DNA of 64,000 bases, taken from the NCBI GenBank assembly GCA_964036275.1, contig OZ038437.1, positions 16,524,090 through 16,588,089 of the forward strand, given 5' to 3'. Source of the DNA: Litoditis marina (Eukaryota; Nematoda; Chromadorea; Rhabditida; Rhabditidae). Positions within the stretch are counted from its first letter, which is position 1. Every line of letters starts with the position of its first letter. Below the pieces are notes generated by a model that saw only the letters and a list, made by a program, of their open reading frames with translations, was not told where the DNA came from and did not search any database. The position numbers and the translations under genes are program-made. Below are positions 10,666 to 21,919 of the stretch, in pieces.

Positions 10666-12600
10666 TTTACGTCTCGTCTGAATCCTGTTCAGTTTCGAGT
10701 TTACATTCGAAGAGCAGGCAACACACAGAAAAATTGGACAACATTTATAAGAGAAAGTGAAAGAAATGAACATAGTTGTATTCATACATAAATATTTATC
10801 AAAGATATTATGAAATAAACGACGAGCAGCACAATTATCAGTAGGACGGCGAGAGTAATGAAGAAGGTGCCCTTGCCTGAAATATGGAAATAGTTTCACG
10901 GTTTCCTTCGCTATTTTTTATCACCTATTTTGGTCGTTCGAGAAGACTTATTCACTGATTAGGCCACAGGCTAAAATATTTCTCTCACATATTATACGTC
11001 TAGGGTAGAGGCGATACCTACTACCTTTCGCTCTCTTTCTGTGAAATATTCATTCAGTTACTGTATTGAAGGAGAGTAATGTGCACAAACTTGTTTCAAA
11101 TAAAAAAAAGAAAATCTGAATATATATTATGTTCATTGGTGAAACTTTTGAGAAAACTTCATGTGCAAGTTTTAGCAGCATCTGATCATTGATTTGTGTG
11201 CTACACTAAGAATCGTTCGTATGTACGTCATAAAATATTCAAAGAGTGACGGGGTTCATTGTCCAAACAAAACAGTATGATTAATTGACAGTAGGACACA
11301 AAGAAGTTCGGTAGGTTGTTCTTTAGACTTCCCAACGAGTTTCACAGTATACGTTTCTAATCAGTTCCATCTTTTTTCGATTTGACAATATGTACTCAAA
11401 ACGAACCTAAGGCGAAAAGAATGAGTGATGAAATCGTCCATTCTACCGAAATTAGAATCACCTTTTTCCAGTCCTATAAACAAAAAGCAATCAAAATTAC
11501 GGAAATGTTTGCATTTCGATTTTCTTCGATCGACATTTCGCAACTTTTGCAAACTTTCCATCGAAAAGTTTTTTTATGGTTAATGGAAAGACATTTTTGT
11601 TTTGATATTTTTTAGGGACTCTAATTCCAGCGGAACGATTTTTTCAATTAGGTATAATATAAATGATCAATATTGGTCCGGTAAAATGCATACGAATTCG
11701 ACGGTTTAGTCGAACGTCGTTGAATAATCTAAGTATAAATATTTGGATAAAACTAACTTGATCTGTACAAGCGATGTGAATTAGACGTGTGACGTCAGTG
11801 GCAGAAGTCGCAAGTTGAACTGAAGTCGTATAACCCTGTATAGCACACATTCAAATTGAATACTAATATTTAGATTGTTCATTAAACAGGTTTTGGGCTT
11901 AATTATAACGAAACAAGGGTTTGATGAACACATTGTGCTCGGTACTCGGCCGCTCAGGAAAATATGTACCAAATTGGTTCGTTGAATTCGTACTTTTGTA
12001 CGTATTATCAGCAAAACTTCAGTAACCAATTAGAAAATGAAAAAGGCTATCAGAAATACATATATTTGGAAAGGATGTGGTGGTTCGGCCAATAAGTTAG
12101 AACACTTTCATATACTTCGCTAGATTAACATTTCTGAAAGCTCACTGTGAATTGTGTTAAAAAAACGTTAACTAATGCTTTGCTGATAGAATAAAGAACG
12201 TTTTTGAAAGAAAGAGCCGGCATTGTTGAAGGCTCTCTTATCACTATCTCCTTTTTATAGTTGTCACCGTTTTCAAGCAAAGTTTGGCAACGCGCCTAAA
12301 AATATCGAGGCGGTAACCTCCACAAGTAGAGTTGTTCAAAATAACACAAATTCCTGTTGGTTCATTCTCGCTACCAGGTAATAGACTTTTTCTCACAAAA
12401 CAACGTTTTTTTGAGAGAAAACATTTATCTTACGACAAACTATCAGAAGGAATAAAAGCAACTATATATGAATCAATTGAAATTTGAAACACAGCAAGAA
12501 CCTGGGACCAAGTACAACTGTTAAAGGTAGTTTGTAAATATATTTTTGTATACATTTCATAGTTTGCGTATATATTTGTTTTTGCTGGCTTTATTTAACT
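10666..12600. other. No gene seen
   Basis: About 1.9 kb of AT-rich sequence. Open frames on both strands around 11.36-12.03 kb overlap one another and match nothing recognised. Confidence 0.4.
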
Positions 12601-12724
12601 TTGAATGTGATCCCTAAGAATCCACTTCATTTCAATAAACCAACTTTCTCATCTCACCAACCGTGCTATAAAGCCAAAGATTGTGTGTGTGTGTGTGCTT
12701 CATCTCGCCGCCATTATCTTGACT

Positions 12725-12738
12725 CGCGAGCGGTCGCG
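12725..12738 (+). repeat. GC hairpin B (CGCGA-gcgg-TCGCG)
   Basis: Second member of the GC-rich block family, with flanks ATTATCTTGACT and GGCTGGTTCAACGG...TTGTTGCCACCC shared with 7340. Its stem is one pair longer than copy A on both sides. About 290 bp upstream of cassette 3. Confidence 0.6.
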
Positions 12739-13015
12739 CTGCGTGTATTGCTAGTCTGGACAGACGGGCTGGTTCAACGGGTTGTTGCCACCCCCAATTT
12801 ATAACCATTCCTTAACCCCCTTTTCACATATTTTCACAAAATTGTGTGCATTTGAAAAAATTTCACATACATAAATGTTATTGAACAGTATTTTCAACGT
12901 TTCCCACTTCTAATGGAAAAAAAACTTGTCTCATGAATTGTAGAAACAGTTTATATTGTAGCTCCCGTTCATAGCCTATTTGTTTCACAACAATACTAGT
13001 AACATAAATTTCCAG

Positions 13016-13082
13016 ATGCTTACATCATGGATGATCCGGCATATATTCGGATTTCATATAATATAATATTATTGCTTCTGAG
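13016..13082 (+). repeat. Hairpin cassette 3
   Basis: Follows AATTTCCAG and ends TTCTGAG|GTAAAT. HP1 is GATG-ctta-CATC; HP2 (13035-13051) is TCCGG-CATATAT-TCGGA with one G-U pair. The coding phase is broken by stops. Confidence 0.65.
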
Positions 13083-13473
13083 GTAAATTTCAGTAGTTTC
13101 TGAGGTGAATTTTAGCACATCAACAAGAACAAAGTAAACTTGTGAGTAAAAACTGGGTAATATTCACATGTCAAAGAGAATGATGAGTCAATGTCACTTG
13201 AAAAAAGTCGAGTTGACAAATAACGGATTTGAATAGCCGAAACCAAAACAGGTTTGATTTTTTCCGAAAAATCTCACCAAATATTCATAACTTCAATCGA
13301 TTTTTTCAGGTATTACTTCGGTTTATCGACTTCTTAAGACTCTGCTAGCAACATTACGTGCGGGAAATAAAATATAAATCTACCACATCTGGAACTGACT
13401 TCATTTCGGCCAAAAATAGTGTTTATCTTCTTACCAAGGTGATTTTTTCTCCAAGTTTTCATTTTCAAGACAA

Positions 13474-14091
13474 ATGTTTGAAGAAATAAACGAAAATAAT
13501 ATGATAAATGAAAATGAAAGGCAAACCACGTTACCGAGACGGCAGACAATTTCTGATATTACAGATTTTTTTACCAAACTTTTAAGCAATATTCGAGATA
13601 AACGATTAGTTTCCTTGTTTCATCAAATTCAGCAAATAGTGTTTTCAGATGATAACTCCATATCTGATTTACCGTACCGTAGAAACCAATCGGTTGCGGT
13701 TTGCACCACCATCTCAATTTTAACGAAGACAAAGTAAAGACGCCATTAGAACGCTACCGACCGTGAATTAGAAAAATGAAGGTAATTTGAAGGCAATAAA
13801 TATTTTTTTATTAAGCTGGTAATTTCGGTAGAAATTCTATCCCTTTATCTTTTGTTTAGTTTTGCTTTGAACTCTGCTGAAGTCTCTGAACGCGTGAAAC
13901 ATCAAAAATTGAAAAAAAGTGGAATGACTAGTAAAACTAGAAAGAAGTGTTTTGAAAGGATGGTTCAGTTGGACCAGAATTACTACAGAATCCATCCAAC
14001 CGTTCTCGACAGTGTACGGTCAAATTGGTTAGGGGTTGATCAACACACTTTGTTATCTGCTGGCAAAGAAAATATACTAGAAGTTAATTGA
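13474..14091 (+). CDS. Predicted two-exon gene, unknown function (about 163 aa)
   Basis: Exon 1 (13474-13733) starts at ATG and is open for 86 codons. It has a natural-looking, helix-friendly composition (TISDITDFFTKLLSNI, LVSLFHQIQQIVFSDD). A donor AAA|GTAAAG at 13734 removes the in-frame TAA. A 126-nt intron ends in CTTTTGTTTAG, and exon 2 (13860-14091) continues in phase with FALNSAEVSERVKHQ and then a basic stretch to TGA. A second copy of the exon 2 start (SLNSAQISERV) at about 14450 keeps the same frame, which supports coding. No signal peptide, membrane helix or known domain was recognised. No trans-splice acceptor of standard form precedes the ATG, so upstream exons may exist. Confidence 0.5.
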
Positions 14092-14200
14092 ATTTCACGA
14101 AAGTTAGCAATCTAATGAGGGACCGTGCACTTTGTCATTGCACCTTCCTGTGTTCTGATGTGTTTAAAGTGTTTCACGTGATTGTGCGATTGACTACTAG
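14090..14200 (+). repeat. CACGTGAA...CTGACTAAC repeat, copy 2
   Basis: Diverged relative of 8708-8817; CGTGCACTTTGTCATTGCA and TGTTTCACGTGATTGTGCG are the clearest words. Starts at the stop codon of the 13.5 kb gene. Confidence 0.55.
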
Positions 14201-14228
14201 TTTGAAGACGATATGAATAGGTTTGCAG

Positions 14229-14306
14229 GGGCATATATTGCAAACTCTCCGACCTATATTCGACGAGATGACTACTTTAACAACTCTATCAGTCATAACA
14301 CTAAAT
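14229..14306 (+). CDS. Possible exon with degraded cassette hairpin
   Basis: Bounded by GTTTGCAG and AAAT|GTGAGT. One frame is open across the exon (GAYIANSPTYIRRDDYFNNS) and differs from the FDIYSN phase. The hairpin (14248-14264) keeps only three pairs. It is either a diverged exon or a relic. Confidence 0.3.
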
Positions 14307-14436
14307 GTGAGTTTCAGAGTTCACTTTCGATTAGCTCAGGTTGGGTAAAGTTTTCATTCCTACTGAAATGAAATTTTATCTTCATATGAGGTTTTTTTCC
14401 ATAAAAAAGTCATTTTGACAACGTTTTTCTCACTTT

Positions 14437-14520
14437 TTATCTCTCACTTTTCATTAAATTCCGCTCAAATTTCTGAACGCGTGCAACCACTGGAAGAAAA
14501 CACTAAAACATGGTTTCAGT
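14437..14520 (+). pseudogene. Partial copy of the SERV exon
   Basis: TTTCATTAAATTCCGCTC...TCTGAACGCGTGCAAC aligns with exon 2 of the 13.5 kb gene. The reading SLNSAQISERVQP conserves frame and chemistry. The acceptor AG seen in the other copy is absent here (CACTTTTCAT), so this copy is probably broken at the splice site. Confidence 0.45.
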
Positions 14521-15594
14521 GGTCGACCAGTAGTTTGAGAGAAGATGGAATATGTAAACACCTTTTATTCCTGTATTTTTATTCTGTGATAATACTGTTT
14601 CATGGCATATCTCCGTTTATCTTCATATGTGGTTTTGCAGAGAAAGAAAATACATGCAAACATAAAAAATAGTGACAGTAAAACACAGAAACATTGAACG
14701 CGCCGTAGCGAAAAGTGATGAACCCGTTACCTTGACCTAAACTATAGTTATTCAAATTCCTACTGAGACTCCTACAGAAGAATTATGAGACTTTCGTAGG
14801 TGATATAGGGAAGGTTGACAAGTTTTGTTTATGATTCTGATTCATACTCACAAAAGTGTTCCAAAATTCATTGGGGAAAGTCAAAGTTCTGTTTAGAAAT
14901 CACTGGTTGGAGAGTGCATGTTAAAGGAGTCCGGAACACAACCTGAGCGCAGGTCAGGCTGCTGGTAACTGTATCGAGATCAGAAAGCACAAATATCTCG
15001 TACATTAGTTTGATCAGTCCACGTGACATTCACATGACAATTTTACGCGACACGCAACGCGTCCAATTAGAAGTAGGATACAGCAGCTTTCTGACATTTG
15101 GGGTTGTGTTCCAGTCTCCTTTGAATAATACTGAGCGCTTTCTAACTCAACTCATTTTCAGAAAATAATTTTCCTTGTGTACAAAACAACTGATGGAGCC
15201 TCAATCAGTCATGGTAAAAATTCTCTTTGGACGTGATTGAAGAAAATGAAGAAGCGATACGAATGTTGCCATCCAGAAAATATTGAGGTGGGTTTAAAAA
15301 AGATAGTTGGTTGTTGATAATGGTAAATAACGAACGTAAAAGCAGTGAAATCAACATTTCATTTTTTATCTCAATACACGCCATGATTAACGTTTTTTGA
15401 CTTACGGGATCAAACTACAAACTCAAACACTGTTTGATATGGCAAATACACCGTGCTTTGAAAAGAGCAAACCCTTCATTTTTAATCTCAGAATTGCTTG
15501 GTCTAGTGTGTTTTTCATGTATACCTGGGCGGTACCCCAAATGTTTAGTTTTGAAGCAAATCATAATTTGTCTTCTAATTGCTGACTATTTTAG

Positions 15595-15665
15595 ATGCAT
15601 GTACACTACTCGTTCGACATATATTCGAAAAATTAATTTTCGTGAGGTCATCTTCTACTCTAAAG
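15595..15665 (+). repeat. Hairpin cassette 4
   Basis: Follows GACTATTTTAG and ends ACTCTAAAG|GTGAGT. HP2 (15613-15629) is TTCGA-CATATAT-TCGAA. It reads MHVHYSFDIYSKN then TAA in the cassette phase, while the other two frames stay open across the exon. Confidence 0.7.
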
Positions 15666-16058
15666 GTGAGTTCTGGATTCCATGCTCTTCAAACTTCTTT
15701 TGGTTCATTTTGGTCCAATGCTCGTGAAATATCAATTTCGAATTTCTTGTGAACTTCTATATCGAACTTAACGATATTGAAATTCATCTCGAAAACTGTC
15801 TACCAGTTCTCGAAATATGTTTTACACAAACTACGCATTTAACAAACACTGTAGTAAGTGCTCGAATCATCAATGTGGTTTGATCGAAAAACTTTGTTCT
15901 CATGAAGAGCGGGAACAAATAAAAAACTCTATACGTGCCTGTAATCTCCTGAGTATTGAGAAGGGTGCTTGAATTCCTTGTTTTCTAAAAAAAAATTAAT
16001 TGTATGAACACGTTTTACATCCACGCGAGACCCAAGAAATTAGGATGAGAACTTTTCA

Positions 16059-16825
16059 GGGGAAAAATGTAGAGTTACCCCCCCCCCTATGTTTGACCCC
16101 CCCCGTGGTAGTCTGACCCCCCACCCAAGCTAAAAGCACCAAAATCTCTTCTAGGTGGGGGGTATAAGTACATTGAGGGTGGGGGGTAAAGGTACATTGT
16201 AGATAGTTACTTCTTACCCCCCACAATAGAAAGTGGGGGGCAAATCTACACCCCCGGCAATCATGTACACTTACCCCCCCCAACAACATATTTTTAGTTT
16301 GGAATGAGCAGTGTACCTCTACCCCCCACTCGGGGTGGGGGGGGTACAAATACACTTTACTTGTACCCCCCACCCCCGAGTGGGGGGGGGTAGAGGTACA
16401 CTGTAGTCACACCCCCCCCCACCTGCAAAGTGGGTCACACCCCCCCACCTGCAAACTTTAGACAACTCCATTACCTACAGCAACCTGAAAATAAACTATA
16501 ATTTATCATCCATGAATCCATGAAAGCAACAAAGGCGCATCACATAAAAAACGCATCAACAAGAATCATAAATGCATGATAATTAAACTTATTACAAAAA
16601 AACAAATACAATAAACATAACAAAAAGAAATTATTAAATTCGTAAATTTTTCAAACGCTACCTAATACAGCGGATACTCAGTCAACCTACGCAACCAATT
16701 ACACGCGGCGCGGTCGCGTCACAGTGCGCGGTTACGGTGCGCGGGTGGGGGGTCACTATACACTTCCCCTCGCCCAATACAGTTTTGGAAAAGTGGGGGG
16801 TAACTCTACATTGTTCCCCTTTTCA
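16059..16825. mobile_element. TIR element with alternating G- and C-runs
   Basis: Ends are inverted repeats: GGGGAAAAATGTAGAGTTACC on the left and its near complement GGTAACTCTACATTGTTCCCC on the right. The left 390 bp is a mosaic of G5-8 and C5-9 runs joined by TAnAnGTACATTG-like linkers in both orientations, with strong quadruplex potential. A GC-rich patch (GGCGCGGTCGCG) lies at about 16707. Resembles a non-autonomous DNA transposon with internal inverted repeats; no transposase. Confidence 0.65.
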
Positions 16826-16826
16826 G

Positions 16827-16943
16827 AACTAAAAAAACATTATGTCAAGAACACGAGACGCATACGAAACATTACCAGACTTTACGCTTCTCAGCGTAGA
16901 TTGGACTGGAATGGAATTACGACCGAGGCCGAAAACGGAGTAG
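16827..16943 (+). CDS. Short ORF after an acceptor (33 aa)
   Basis: CCCCTTTTCAG is followed 15 nt later by ATGTCAAGAACACGAGAC, a 33-codon frame (MSRTRDAYET..., WTGMEL near the middle) ending TAG AAA ACG AAG ACA. A second locus at 23664-23784 has the same plan: acceptor, ATGTC, a W-T dipeptide, and the same stop context. An Arg/Lys-rich alternative frame follows both stops. Possibly a first exon with a frameshift or a 5' small ORF; not recognised. Confidence 0.3.
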
Positions 16944-17365
16944 AAAACGAAGACAATCTTACTGTATTCATTTGTGGCCAAGCAAACCTACTGTGCCCTT
17001 TGCTCGTGAATTTTTGGTGGTTGGAAAGAAGTGTACCGAAAGACATATGAAGTAATGGAGGAGTTGGTCGCGCGATTATCAACTTGACATCTGAACGGTA
17101 TGAATACATTGCAGAATTTGGATTCAAAACCTACCTCAAAGTTATTGGTCAGTTTTAGTCAGGAAAATGAAGGAACGGAATTTCAATGAACTACGTTTCG
17201 TTAGCACGTGAGAAGACAGACATAGAGACGAGATAAATTTATATGATAACATTTCATCTGATCAAACCATTTATTATTCTAGATAGGCATTTTACCTCTA
17301 CTTCCATTTTGAGAAAATTTTCACTTTTCCAACAATTTTGTTTACGTTCTTTTCTTTATTTTCAG

Positions 17366-17418
17366 AAGGTTATATCATCGAGTGTTTGACATATATTCAA
17401 ACCTTTGGCATTTTAAAG
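17366..17418 (+). repeat. Hairpin cassette 5
   Basis: Follows TTATTTTCAG; the end is unclear (TTTTAAAG|GCGTGA). HP2 (17384-17402) is GTTTGA-CATATAT-TCAAAC, with the third pair changed from C-G to T-A on both sides. Open in the cassette phase (RLYHRVFDIYSNLWHFK). Confidence 0.65.
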
Positions 17419-17841
17419 GCGTGAAACTAACGCAAGTTAACACCAGGTATGTTCTTATATCAATATACAAGAAAATGAATGGAATCGAAGAGAAAATGAG
17501 ACAAAACGTCTGACTTCAACCCGTTGTCTCAATTACAGTCGTTGGCGTGTAACGGAGAAACGTTGTAGACAAAATGTGTTCCGTATCGTAATCTATACGA
17601 GAAATTTAGTTCAATTGTTTCAGGATATTTCTCGACTCAGTGTAGAACTGGGTTTTGCGACATACGACAACAATCTTTTGGTCAGTTCAAAACACAATAT
17701 TGGTGAAATGCAGAACTATTTTTTTCACACAGAATTATTTTTGAGTTGTTCAAATTATTTGGAAACGCGGGCAGTGAACGAGAGTTACGAGTCGAGCAGT
17801 TTGCATCCGTGGTTTTTCAATGTCTATATGATAGTTTTTAG

Positions 17842-17915
17842 ATGATTATATCATCGAAGTTCGACATATGTTCGAACTAGTATCGTTTTGGATGATGTGG
17901 TTCATTTTCCACAAG
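17842..17915 (+). repeat. Hairpin cassette 6
   Basis: Follows GTTTTTAG and ends TTCCACAAG|GTTGG. HP1 is GATGAT-tat-ATCATC; HP2 (17859-17877) is GTTCGA-CATATGT-TCGAAC. In the cassette phase a TAG follows directly after the hairpin. Start of the segmental duplicate shared with 22271. Confidence 0.7.
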
Positions 17916-18172
17916 GTTGGTTGGTTTTTGGGATAATTAACGCAAACAATAATAAAAGGTGCTCAAATTGATTACAATTTTACGGCAAAGCATCACATTT
18001 TTCATTTTCTATTTCTCAATAAGTTCTACTTCAAACGAAATACAGTATCGTATTTAGAGAACACTATTCCATTCGAGCAACAATTGAATGAGAAAAATCA
18101 AGAAGAAAATCACTTCATTCCGTTTTAAGAATCTTCCGAACTGATGATTCGAACATCCTGACCATTAATTAT
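17842..18172 (+). repeat. Segmental duplicate C, copy 1
   Basis: About 330 bp aligning by eye to 22271-22609, with small indels. It spans the cassette, GGTGCTCAAATTGATTACA, GAGCAACAATTG and CATCCTGACCATTAATTAT. It shows that cassettes are copied together with their flanks. Confidence 0.75.
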
Positions 18173-18488
18173 GACCCTAGACATTCGAGTCTCCACAGAT
18201 GAATGAGAAATTTGAGGTAAGTTTTATCAATGATTTCAGACGAAAACTGAGCATCTTAGTGAGAATATAGTTTCAGTTAGCAATATTTAGTCATGGACAA
18301 TGGTTTATGATCGAGCTCGGATGAGTACGAATGGAAGTTTATGTTCTATGAATAGTTTTTGGAAAATATTCCACAAACACTTTTCTCAGTTTCTATCCGC
18401 TTCACCCACACATATAGGGTTCAGTTTTTCCAACGCAAACTCACAGGGTTCTCTGCCCTAACTTGCTATGTTTGTAGTTTGATCTTTT

Positions 18489-18763
18489 GGTAATTGACCA
18501 AGACGCGGTCGGTCGGTTCAGGCTCGGTCGGCACATGTCCAACTGGCGGTCGGTGGCGGTCGGTGATAAGAGTGTTGGTCGGCCTGTGTATAGCTGGCGG
18601 TCGGTAAGAAAAACCGCAGTTAGAGTATTACCTATACTGGTTCATTACCGACCGCCAGCTATACACATGCCGACCAACACTCTTATCACCGACCGCCACC
18701 GACCGCCAGTTGGACATGTGCCGACCGAGCCTGAACCGACCGACCGCGTCTTGGTCAATTACC
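18489..18763. mobile_element. 275-bp palindromic transposon with 8-bp TSD
   Basis: Near-perfect arms of about 120 bp: GGTAATTGACCAAGACGCGG... faces ...CCGCGTCTTGGTCAATTACC around a ~37-bp centre. Rich in CGGTCGG, so GC-rich against its AT-rich surroundings. Flanked by GATCTTTT on both sides (18481-18488 and 18764-18771), an 8-bp target-site duplication. Such duplications fit hAT-like or Merlin-like transposition; the superfamily is not proven. It is inserted immediately beside a TGTAGTTTGATC box. Confidence 0.85.
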
Positions 18764-19027
18764 GATCTTTTTAGTTCTCAATTTGGACTGGTTATAGTGG
18801 GTAACACGATCGAATTTTAATGATCGAACTGATTTGGTCGCTAGTAACCGGATAAGTTTCCTTGCTGAGCTGAATCTTATACCACAGAGAACAAAACTCT
18901 CGTTGGCATTTTGATTCATGAGAAATAGCAGCGAGAAAACAGTAAGACGGTGGTGACAAATGTATTGGGGTGGGGTACAGAAGGAAACTGACGACCGCCT
19001 GAGATTTCGCATCACCGGGACGTTGGC

Positions 19028-19261
19028 TTATATAGTTCACACCATTCCTACTGAGACTCTTACAGTAACCTTACAAACTTTCCGAAGGCTGTTGTGAAGC
19101 TGAAAATTTAGTTTTTCAAAAATCCATTCGTATATTTGCTATCTCTGAGTACGAGAAAGAAGTGCGAAAATCCTCAACTTCTCCGATCAAAAGTAAGTGA
19201 GCAAAACGACTTGAAACTTTCGAAATCCTACTGTAGGAGTCTCAGTAGGAATGGAAAAGAC
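19028..19261. mobile_element. CATTCCTACTGAGACTC MITE, copy 1
   Basis: Terminal inverted repeats CATTCCTACTGAGACTC...GAGTCTCAGTAGGAATG, with a 5' end TATATAGTTCACAC shared with the copy at 58829. No coding capacity. Partial copies lie near 14757 and 36480-36570. Confidence 0.75.
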
Positions 19262-20095
19262 TCAGGCAGGCATCTCAGGCTCCGCAAGAAATTCATATAC
19301 AGTGTAACGTGGGGAGATCAGCGGGTAGATACAAAATAGTTAACCGGATTAAATGTGACAATTCTGAGACCTCTTTTCCATTACATGCACCAGTCACTGG
19401 AGGCACATTGAAGAGAAGGTCGAGTGGGTGACCATTAAGCTTGAACTCGTTGAGCGGATTTCTCCTGTTAAAAACTCCCTTCAAACTTTTATGAACTTAG
19501 TTCATTTTCATGATCTGTAGTGGTCCGTGAATATTTGAATTCTCTGTTGATGTTCAAACTTGAGTTATAGGTTGTAGCTAAACGCGTTCGAGCTTAATCG
19601 TCTCTCGTCACGCACTCGAAGGCCACGTGTTACAATCACAACTGAGACAATGGCCTGAAACGAGCAGAAGAAATTTACAAAACGAGCATTAGTGATCGCC
19701 ATCAATTACAGATGCGCTGATCAGAAAACGTAGACCCGGCACGGATCTCTGATCAACAATTTTCTGGAATCGTGGAACGAACGACCGTCTTTCTTTCCCC
19801 AGATGTTATGATAAGAAAAGTCAGATTTATGTACTAACTGTACTCAGCCGAAGGTGAGTTATTAAAATTCCACGTTCGGAAAACAAATGCGTTTAACAAA
19901 TCAAAACTCACCTTTTAAACTCGCGTTAGTTCAGTGTTTTGAGTATTAAACTAGCAAGAGATAGAAGCAGGAAACTACAACATGTAAAACGTTTCGCCTA
20001 TTTCTCGGTACATCTTTGTTTGTACAACTGTATTATCAAATAACGAGAAGGTCACCATTGAAATAAGATGTAAAATTAAACTAGTTTTTTTCCAG

Positions 20096-20725
20096 ATGAA
20101 ACACACACACGCTTGAATGACAAAGATGTGAGTTGCTAGAAGAATTCCCCTTTTTTCCACAGGACATATATGATCCATTTGATTTATTGACTCTTCTCAA
20201 TAAACTCGTCCAAATCTCAATCGAAAAAGCGTAACGTTGTTGTTTCATCAATACAGTGGCGAAACCTGTGAACTGTAACCTCGATCCGCAACATTGTGAT
20301 TCATTCCTGAAAAAGAACAATTGTGGAATCCAATCGCAACGGTTCAGTCCTTCAAACTGCAATACATTTTACAATTGCAGTTTAAAGGATTGACGCATCG
20401 GAGGTGCTTAAATTAATCGTGCTACTTTATGTACAAAAACACACACAGACGTAATTGAGGTACAGAATAGTTAGAAGACCACAGGGTTCTCACAAGTGGA
20501 TTTTTTTGAAAAATGGTATTTTCGCAGTTTTGCCCAGACTTCTTGTTTCTCACTATCATAAAAGAGAAAAACAGTTTTTGTTCGGAAACAATGCAAGATG
20601 TATGGTTGTGGAATACAAAAGCTTTTTTCAGGCATTTCCATCATTCTTCGTTTGACATAAACTCAAGCTACATTGAACCGCATTTACTGCCATGTTTTTG
20701 GAACATGGCGTCACGAAAAAATTGA
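20096..20725 (+). CDS. Cassette gene unit at 20 kb, last two exons
   Basis: A 32-nt exon (20096-20127, TTTTTCCAG ... AAAGAT|GTGAGT) ends two bases into a codon. The next exon begins at 20632 after GCTTTTTTCAG, and its first G completes ATG. The downstream frame is open for 30 codons (HFHHSSFDINSSYIEPHLLP...) to TGA at 20723. The mini-exon frame itself carries a TGA, so this unit may be damaged. HP2 (20650-20668) is GTTTGA-CATAAAC-TCAAGC. Product not recognised. The same two-exon phase arrangement is seen at 22, 24 and 27 kb. Confidence 0.4.
20344..20393. repeat. 17-bp-stem palindrome, copy 1
   Basis: AGTCCTTCAAACTGCAAT faces ATTGCAGTTTAAAGGATT across a ~9-nt loop. A second copy at 55635 has a fully paired stem. 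Shorter than a usual miRNA precursor; more likely the core of a small palindromic repeat. Confidence 0.6.
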
Positions 20726-21089
20726 TTTAAAAATTCATAGCAAACCAATTCACCAATTTGTTAGGTGAGTTTTTCTCCAAAACCCGACACGCGTATTTTC
20801 ATGTTTCTGCGTGGACTAGAACCGCCGTATAGTGTGGTTCACCTACGCGTGACTCTTTACAGTGAGATTTCAAAGTTCCGGAAATTTCGGCTAAACAATC
20901 AGCGTTTCAATTTTTTTTAGTCTTGACGTACATGAAAGACTACGAAGTAGAAGTTACTTTTGCAAACCATATTGTGCTCACAACCCAACCACTGGTTTGT
21001 AACACTTAACATGAACCTTGCAAACATTAGTTATTTGTGCATATTCTCACTTTGTTTCTTTGCAGAAATAGATCAGATCTTCCATTTTC

Positions 21090-21140
21090 ACATCGCACAA
21101 ACACCCGGATGACCTATTTTCGTTCGAATTGAACTTATCA
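21090..21140 (+). pseudogene. Degraded DDLYSS-type exon
   Basis: GGATGACCTATTTTCGTTCGAA has the cassette position but a broken stem. The frame reads HPDDLFSFELNLS then TGA, comparable with QDDLYSS at 33.2 kb. A relic or a diverged member. Confidence 0.3.
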
Positions 21141-21558
21141 TGAACCATATTGAATCAAATAATCAGATTCTATCACTTCTTTTTTTCATTTGTGAATAAA
21201 TGTTTGATTGTACCTCTTCGTTGATTGTCTTCCTTTTCACGGTTTTTCGAGAATACGAATTTGCAGCTGGATTCGGCTGTGAACGAATTTTCAGTGTTCT
21301 AGTCAAACTCAACCAAATATCTGTTGACCATCACGGTGTTTCAGATTAAAACTGCATGTTGAACAGTAATTTTTTTCCTAGAAAGGTAAAAAAACAGATT
21401 CTTATGACTTTACAAAATTTATAACAACCGTTTATATGGAATCTGTTAAAAATGTCCAACTAGAAAATTCGAACTCCATTTCTCAAAACACATGCAATAC
21501 GTTCTATTCTTTCGCTTTGCAACACTGCAGAAAATATGAGAGAGGTGGCCGTTTACTG

Positions 21559-21579
21559 CACGCGCGAGCGGTGCGCGTG
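21559..21579 (+). repeat. GC hairpin C (CACGCGC-GCGCGTG)
   Basis: Same family as 7340 and 12725 with a longer, shifted 7-bp stem; downstream GCTTGTTGCATCCTGTTGCTG parallels the TTGTTGCC of the others. About 270 bp upstream of cassette 7. Confidence 0.6.
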
Positions 21580-21849
21580 GCGTGTTCTTGTTCCAGCCAC
21601 CCGGGCTTGTTGCATCCTGTTGCTGACAGTTTTCGGTCGTTTAGTACGAAATCCTTCTTGAATTAACTAATTATTCCCAACTTCAAAAACCTCCATAAAG
21701 TTTTCAACGGAAAGTATTCTTTAAATGAGAACCATTATTTACAAATTGTTGTGAATTACAATCACAAATTACTTTGTAAACTATCTATATTTTGATTCAA
21801 ATCCTAATACTAAAAACCCCTAATTGAAGTAACGACTGACGTGTTTCAG

Positions 21850-21919
21850 AGATATATATTTTTGAAATTCCGACATATATTCGGAGTTGTCCTCACTCAA
21901 AAACTAGTGCTTGCTAAAG
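21850..21919 (+). repeat. Hairpin cassette 7
   Basis: Follows CGTGTTTCAG and ends TTGCTAAAG|GTTAGT. HP2 (21869-21885) is TCCGA-CATATAT-TCGGA, another compensated stem. Reads SDIYSELSSLKN then TAG in the cassette phase. Confidence 0.7.

Noticed and set aside
16724..17050. 108-codon ORF across the G-rich element end.
   Set aside because: It starts in transposon terminal sequence; the shorter ATG frame at 16842 has better context.
17842..17877. Hammerhead-like CAGATGA...CGAAG in hairpin cassettes.
   Set aside because: The core would need CUGAUGA, and the GAA element is absent from most copies while the hairpins remain.
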